From assembly GCA_003220905.1 (NCBI GenBank), contig QHTS01000201.1, positions 1-8,363 of the forward strand: a stretch of DNA of 8,363 nucleotides, written 5' to 3'. A program made the translations under genes and the position numbers. The notes under the pieces are model-generated. The model did no database searches. It was not told the origin of the DNA and was given only the letters and a program-made list of their open reading frames with translations. The DNA is from Gemmatimonadota bacterium. Its GTDB lineage: Bacteria; Gemmatimonadota; Gemmatimonadetes; Gemmatimonadales; GWC2-71-9. Every line of letters starts with the position of its first letter. The first letter of the stretch is position 1. This document shows, piece by piece, positions 6,046 through 8,363 of the stretch.

Positions 6046-6726
6046 TCATACCCGCGAGCTCGGGCACAGTCGGTTGATCACGCACACCTCGCATTTCGGC
6101 CGCCGAGCGATGCACACGCGACGCCCATGCAGGATCAGCGTGTGCGAGAACCACGTCCACTTGTCGCGCGGCACGAGCGCCATCAGGTCGCGCTCGATCT
6201 TCACCGGGTCCTTCTCCTTCGTCAGGCCGAGCAGCGTCGCGAGCCGCTGGACGTGGGTGTCGACCACTAGCCCCTCGTTCTTTCCAAACCACGTGCCGAG
6301 CACCACGTTCGCGGTCTTGCGGCCGACGCCGGGGAGCTGGACCAGCTGTTCCATCGTGTCGGGTACCGCGCCTCCGTGGCGCTCGACCAGCGCCTGCGCC
6401 ATCCCGATGATCGACTTGGTCTTGTTGCGGAAGAATCCCGTGCTGTGGATCTCCTGCTCCAGGACCTGCGGGTCGGTGCCGGCGTAGTCTCGCGCGGCGT
6501 GATACTTCGCGAACAGGGCGGGGGTGACCATGTTGACCCGCGCATCGGTCGATTGGGCCGAGAGAATGGTCGCCACCAGGAGCTCGAGCGCGCTGTGGTG
6601 CTGCAGGGCGCAGGTCGCGTCGGGATAGGCCTTCTCGAGGCGCGCGATGATCTTGCGAACCCGCGCCCGCCGCTCGGCCTCACGGCCCGAGCGTTTCCTC
6701 GGTGCGGCTCTCGCCTTGGTGGCCAT
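6046..6726 (-). CDS. nth: Endonuclease III (DNA glycosylase/AP lyase)
   Basis: The protein has 226 residues, against about 211 in E. coli; the excess is a basic N-terminal tail (residues 1-25). It excises oxidised pyrimidines and cleaves the abasic site by beta-elimination. Seen directly: LLVATILSAQSTDARVN (49-65), the helix-hairpin-helix LPGVGRKTANVVLG (131-144) with the Schiff-base Lys137, and VVDTHVQRL (154-162) with the catalytic Asp156. The complete 4Fe-4S motif C-x6-C-x2-C-x5-C is at Cys205, 212, 215 and 221. The Lys-Asp interval is one residue longer than in E. coli. ATG 6726 overlaps the PolX-like stop as TGATG. There is no good Shine-Dalgarno sequence, so initiation probably depends on coupling. 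The longer in-frame sequence upstream is noise over the PolX-like gene. The neighbour is functionally apt, since both act in base-excision repair. Confidence 0.95.
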   Translation of the reverse strand: MATKARAAPRKRSGREAERRARVRKIIARLEKAYPDATCALQHHSALELLVATILSAQSTDARVNMVTPALFAKYHAARDYAGTDPQVLEQEIHSTGFFRNKTKSIIGMAQALVERHGGAVPDTMEQLVQLPGVGRKTANVVLGTWFGKNEGLVVDTHVQRLATLLGLTKEKDPVKIERDLMALVPRDKWTWFSHTLILHGRRVCIARRPKCEVCVINRLCPSSRV

Positions 6727-8339
6727 CAGCCCGTGGCGACGAGCCGGGCCCGCGTGAACGCGAGAAACGCATCGGCGTGGCGGGTGTTCAGGACCTGGTC
6801 GGGGTCGAGCCAGCCCTTGCGGGCGATCCCCAGACCGACGGCGACGTTGGTCATGCCGCCCGTCGAATGGGCGTCCGCGCCAATGGAGAAGGTGACACCC
6901 AGGTCGCGCGCCCGCCGCACCACGCGCCAGTCGAGGTCGAGACGATGCGGATCGGCGTTCACCTCGACGGCGATGCCCCGCCCGGCGGCCTTCGCGAGCA
7001 CCTGCTCCAGATCGATCGCGTACGGCTCGCGCTGCAACAGGAGCCGGCCGGTGGGATGGCCGAGGATCGCGAGATGAGGATCGTCCATGGCGGTGAGCAC
7101 GCGCCGCGTCATCTCGGCTTCGGACATCCCGAAGCGCGAGTGGATCGAGCCGATCACGAAGTCGAACCGATCGAGCACGTCGGGTCCGTAGTCGAGTGTG
7201 CCATCCGCCAGGATATCGGCCTCGACCCCCTTGAGCACGCGGAGCCCCGCGACCCGGGCGTTCACCGCGTCGATCTCGACGTGCTGCTGGACCACGTCCT
7301 CGGTCGCGAGCCCGCCCGCGTACGCGGCCGACTTCGAGTGATCGGTGATGCCCACCCACTCGTAGCCCGCGGCGCGGCACGCCGCCGCCCAGTCGGCGAT
7401 CGTCACGGTGCCGTCCGAGTAGTTCGAGTGGCAGTGCAGGAAGCCGCGCAGGTCGCCCCGCTCGACCAGGCGCGGCAGCCCATCGTTGGCGGCCGCTTCC
7501 AGCTCGCCGTGGCCCTCGCGCAGCTCGGGCGGCACCCATGCGAGGCCGAGGGCGCGGTACAAGCTCGGCTCGTCGGGAAATGCGGTCGAGAGTGAGACGC
7601 CCATGGCGCGGGCGCGGGTCTCGAGCGCCGCGACGTGGTCAGGGGAGCCGGTCGCCCGGATCCAGTCGAGCCCGAATCGCTCGGGCGTGGTGAGGAGCAC
7701 GTCCACGACGGTGCCGGATGCGAAACACAGCGTCACGTTCCCTTCTCGCCCTGCGATCTCGGTGACACCAGGCGCCCGGGCCAGCCGCCTGACCAGCGCC
7801 TCGCGCGCGGCCTGCCCCTCGTGCACGGCGACCAGGTCCAGCGCTCCGATCAGCTCGCAGCGTCGCCGCACGGCTCCGGCGGTCTCGACCCGCAGCACGC
7901 CCCCGCTCTCGAGGCCGGCGAGGGCGCGCCGAACGGCTTCGAGCTCGTCCTGTGCGTGGTGGAACAGCCGTAGCGAGCTGGCCTGACGCAGGTGGGCTAT
8001 GCCGCGGCGCACGTTCTCCGCGGTCTTGGCGCCGAAGCGCGGCAGCGCCGCCAGGCGCCCGTCGCCTGCGGCGGCCTCGAGCTCGGCGAGCGACTCGATC
8101 GCGAGCGATTCGTGGATCTGGCGCAGCTTGGCGGCCCCCAGACCGGGAATGCGGAGCATTTCCGCCAGGCCCGGCGGCACCTGCTCGCGCAGCTCGTCGA
8201 GCGCGCTCGAGCGGCCCGTGGCGAGGAGCTCCGACCGGGCGGCGTGCTGCATCGCGCGGACGCGAGACGCGCTCTCCCCTTTGACCACGAGGAACGCGGC
8301 GAGCTGGTCGAGGGTCTGGCGGACGGCGTGTTTGTCCAT
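6726..8339 (-). CDS. Noncanonical PolX-like protein: degenerate polymerase core with intact PHP nuclease domain
   Basis: The 537-residue protein has the architecture of bacterial PolX (normally about 570). Residues 1-118 are the N-terminal helical region with two helix-hairpin-helix motifs, LRIPGLGAAKL (62-72) and LPRFGAKTAENV (99-110); the first motif usually found in PolX is absent. Residues about 150-262 correspond to the polymerase palm, but AGAVRRRCELIGALDLV (154-170) has Ala166 where the first Asp of the DxD pair belongs. Asp168 and Asp213 (VVDVLL) remain. Residues about 295-537 are a PHP domain with every expected metal-ligand motif: LHCHSNYSDG (His302, His304), ITDHS (Asp333, His334), GVEADIL (Glu373), GSIHS (His400), LGHPTG (His428) and GADAHS (Asp489, His491). 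Polymerase activity is therefore doubtful, while 3'-5' exonuclease or AP-endonuclease activity is plausible. ATG 8339 gives the family N-terminus but lacks a clear ribosome site. Confidence 0.88.
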   Translation of the reverse strand: MDKHAVRQTLDQLAAFLVVKGESASRVRAMQHAARSELLATGRSSALDELREQVPPGLAEMLRIPGLGAAKLRQIHESLAIESLAELEAAAGDGRLAALPRFGAKTAENVRRGIAHLRQASSLRLFHHAQDELEAVRRALAGLESGGVLRVETAGAVRRRCELIGALDLVAVHEGQAAREALVRRLARAPGVTEIAGREGNVTLCFASGTVVDVLLTTPERFGLDWIRATGSPDHVAALETRARAMGVSLSTAFPDEPSLYRALGLAWVPPELREGHGELEAAANDGLPRLVERGDLRGFLHCHSNYSDGTVTIADWAAACRAAGYEWVGITDHSKSAAYAGGLATEDVVQQHVEIDAVNARVAGLRVLKGVEADILADGTLDYGPDVLDRFDFVIGSIHSRFGMSEAEMTRRVLTAMDDPHLAILGHPTGRLLLQREPYAIDLEQVLAKAAGRGIAVEVNADPHRLDLDWRVVRRARDLGVTFSIGADAHSTGGMTNVAVGLGIARKGWLDPDQVLNTRHADAFLAFTRARLVATG

Positions 8340-8363
8340 GCTGGGCGGAACGTAATCCCGTTC

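Noticed and set aside
6727..7539. Long in-frame N-terminal extension of endonuclease III
   Set aside because: It overlaps the PHP domain coding sequence in another frame and shows no homology; Nth proteins of about 210-230 residues are complete from ATG 6726.
6702..7595. 297-residue open frame on the plus strand
   Set aside because: It is antisense to the well-conserved PHP domain; no domain or ribosome site supports it.
8340..8363. End of another gene or a promoter upstream of the PolX-like gene
   Set aside because: Only 24 bases are available; no stop codon, ribosome site or promoter pattern can be supported.

Overview
This is a GC-rich stretch of bacterial chromosome in which all eight recognisable genes read on the minus strand, so transcription runs from position 8363 down to 1. 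The long plus-strand reading frames are shadows of these genes. The gene set (DUF2911 and DUF6941 family proteins, a YyaL/DUF255 protein, an M20D hydrolase), the very high G/C at third codon positions and the repeat-filled gaps suggest an environmental bacterium, possibly of the Gemmatimonadota. That placement is an inference; there is no rRNA or other marker gene here. No tRNA, rRNA, CRISPR, insertion sequence or phage gene was seen.

Layout in the direction of transcription. (1) DNA repair pair, 8339-6046: a PolX-like protein (degenerate family X polymerase core plus an apparently intact PHP nuclease domain) overlaps an endonuclease III gene (nth) by one base. (2) A 76-base gap, 6045-5970, made almost wholly of degenerate 7-8 base tandem units. 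(3) A tightly packed four-gene block, 5969-1395: M20D amidohydrolase, YyaL-like thioredoxin/six-hairpin protein, aldo/keto reductase and a cyclophilin peptidyl-prolyl isomerase, joined by TGATG or GTGA junctions. (4) A 44-base gap, 1394-1351, again with a 7-base repeat of different sequence. (5) A secreted DUF2911 protein followed by a DUF6941 protein that runs off the left edge.

How the genes fit together. The repair pair makes sense as base-excision repair: Nth removes oxidised pyrimidines and nicks, and a PHP nuclease could clean up the resulting 3' ends or abasic sites. The PolX protein appears to have lost polymerase activity: the first Asp of its DxD pair is Ala, and one of its three helix-hairpin-helix motifs is missing. 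The four-gene block looks like housekeeping genes sharing a transcript rather than one pathway, although a thioredoxin-fold protein, a reductase and a prolyl isomerase could all serve redox or protein quality control.

The most unusual features are the noncanonical PolX next to nth, and the heptad repeats. Both non-coding gaps carry period-7 repeats of unrelated sequence, and a third period-7 array of exactly 21 bases lies in frame inside the yyaL-like gene.
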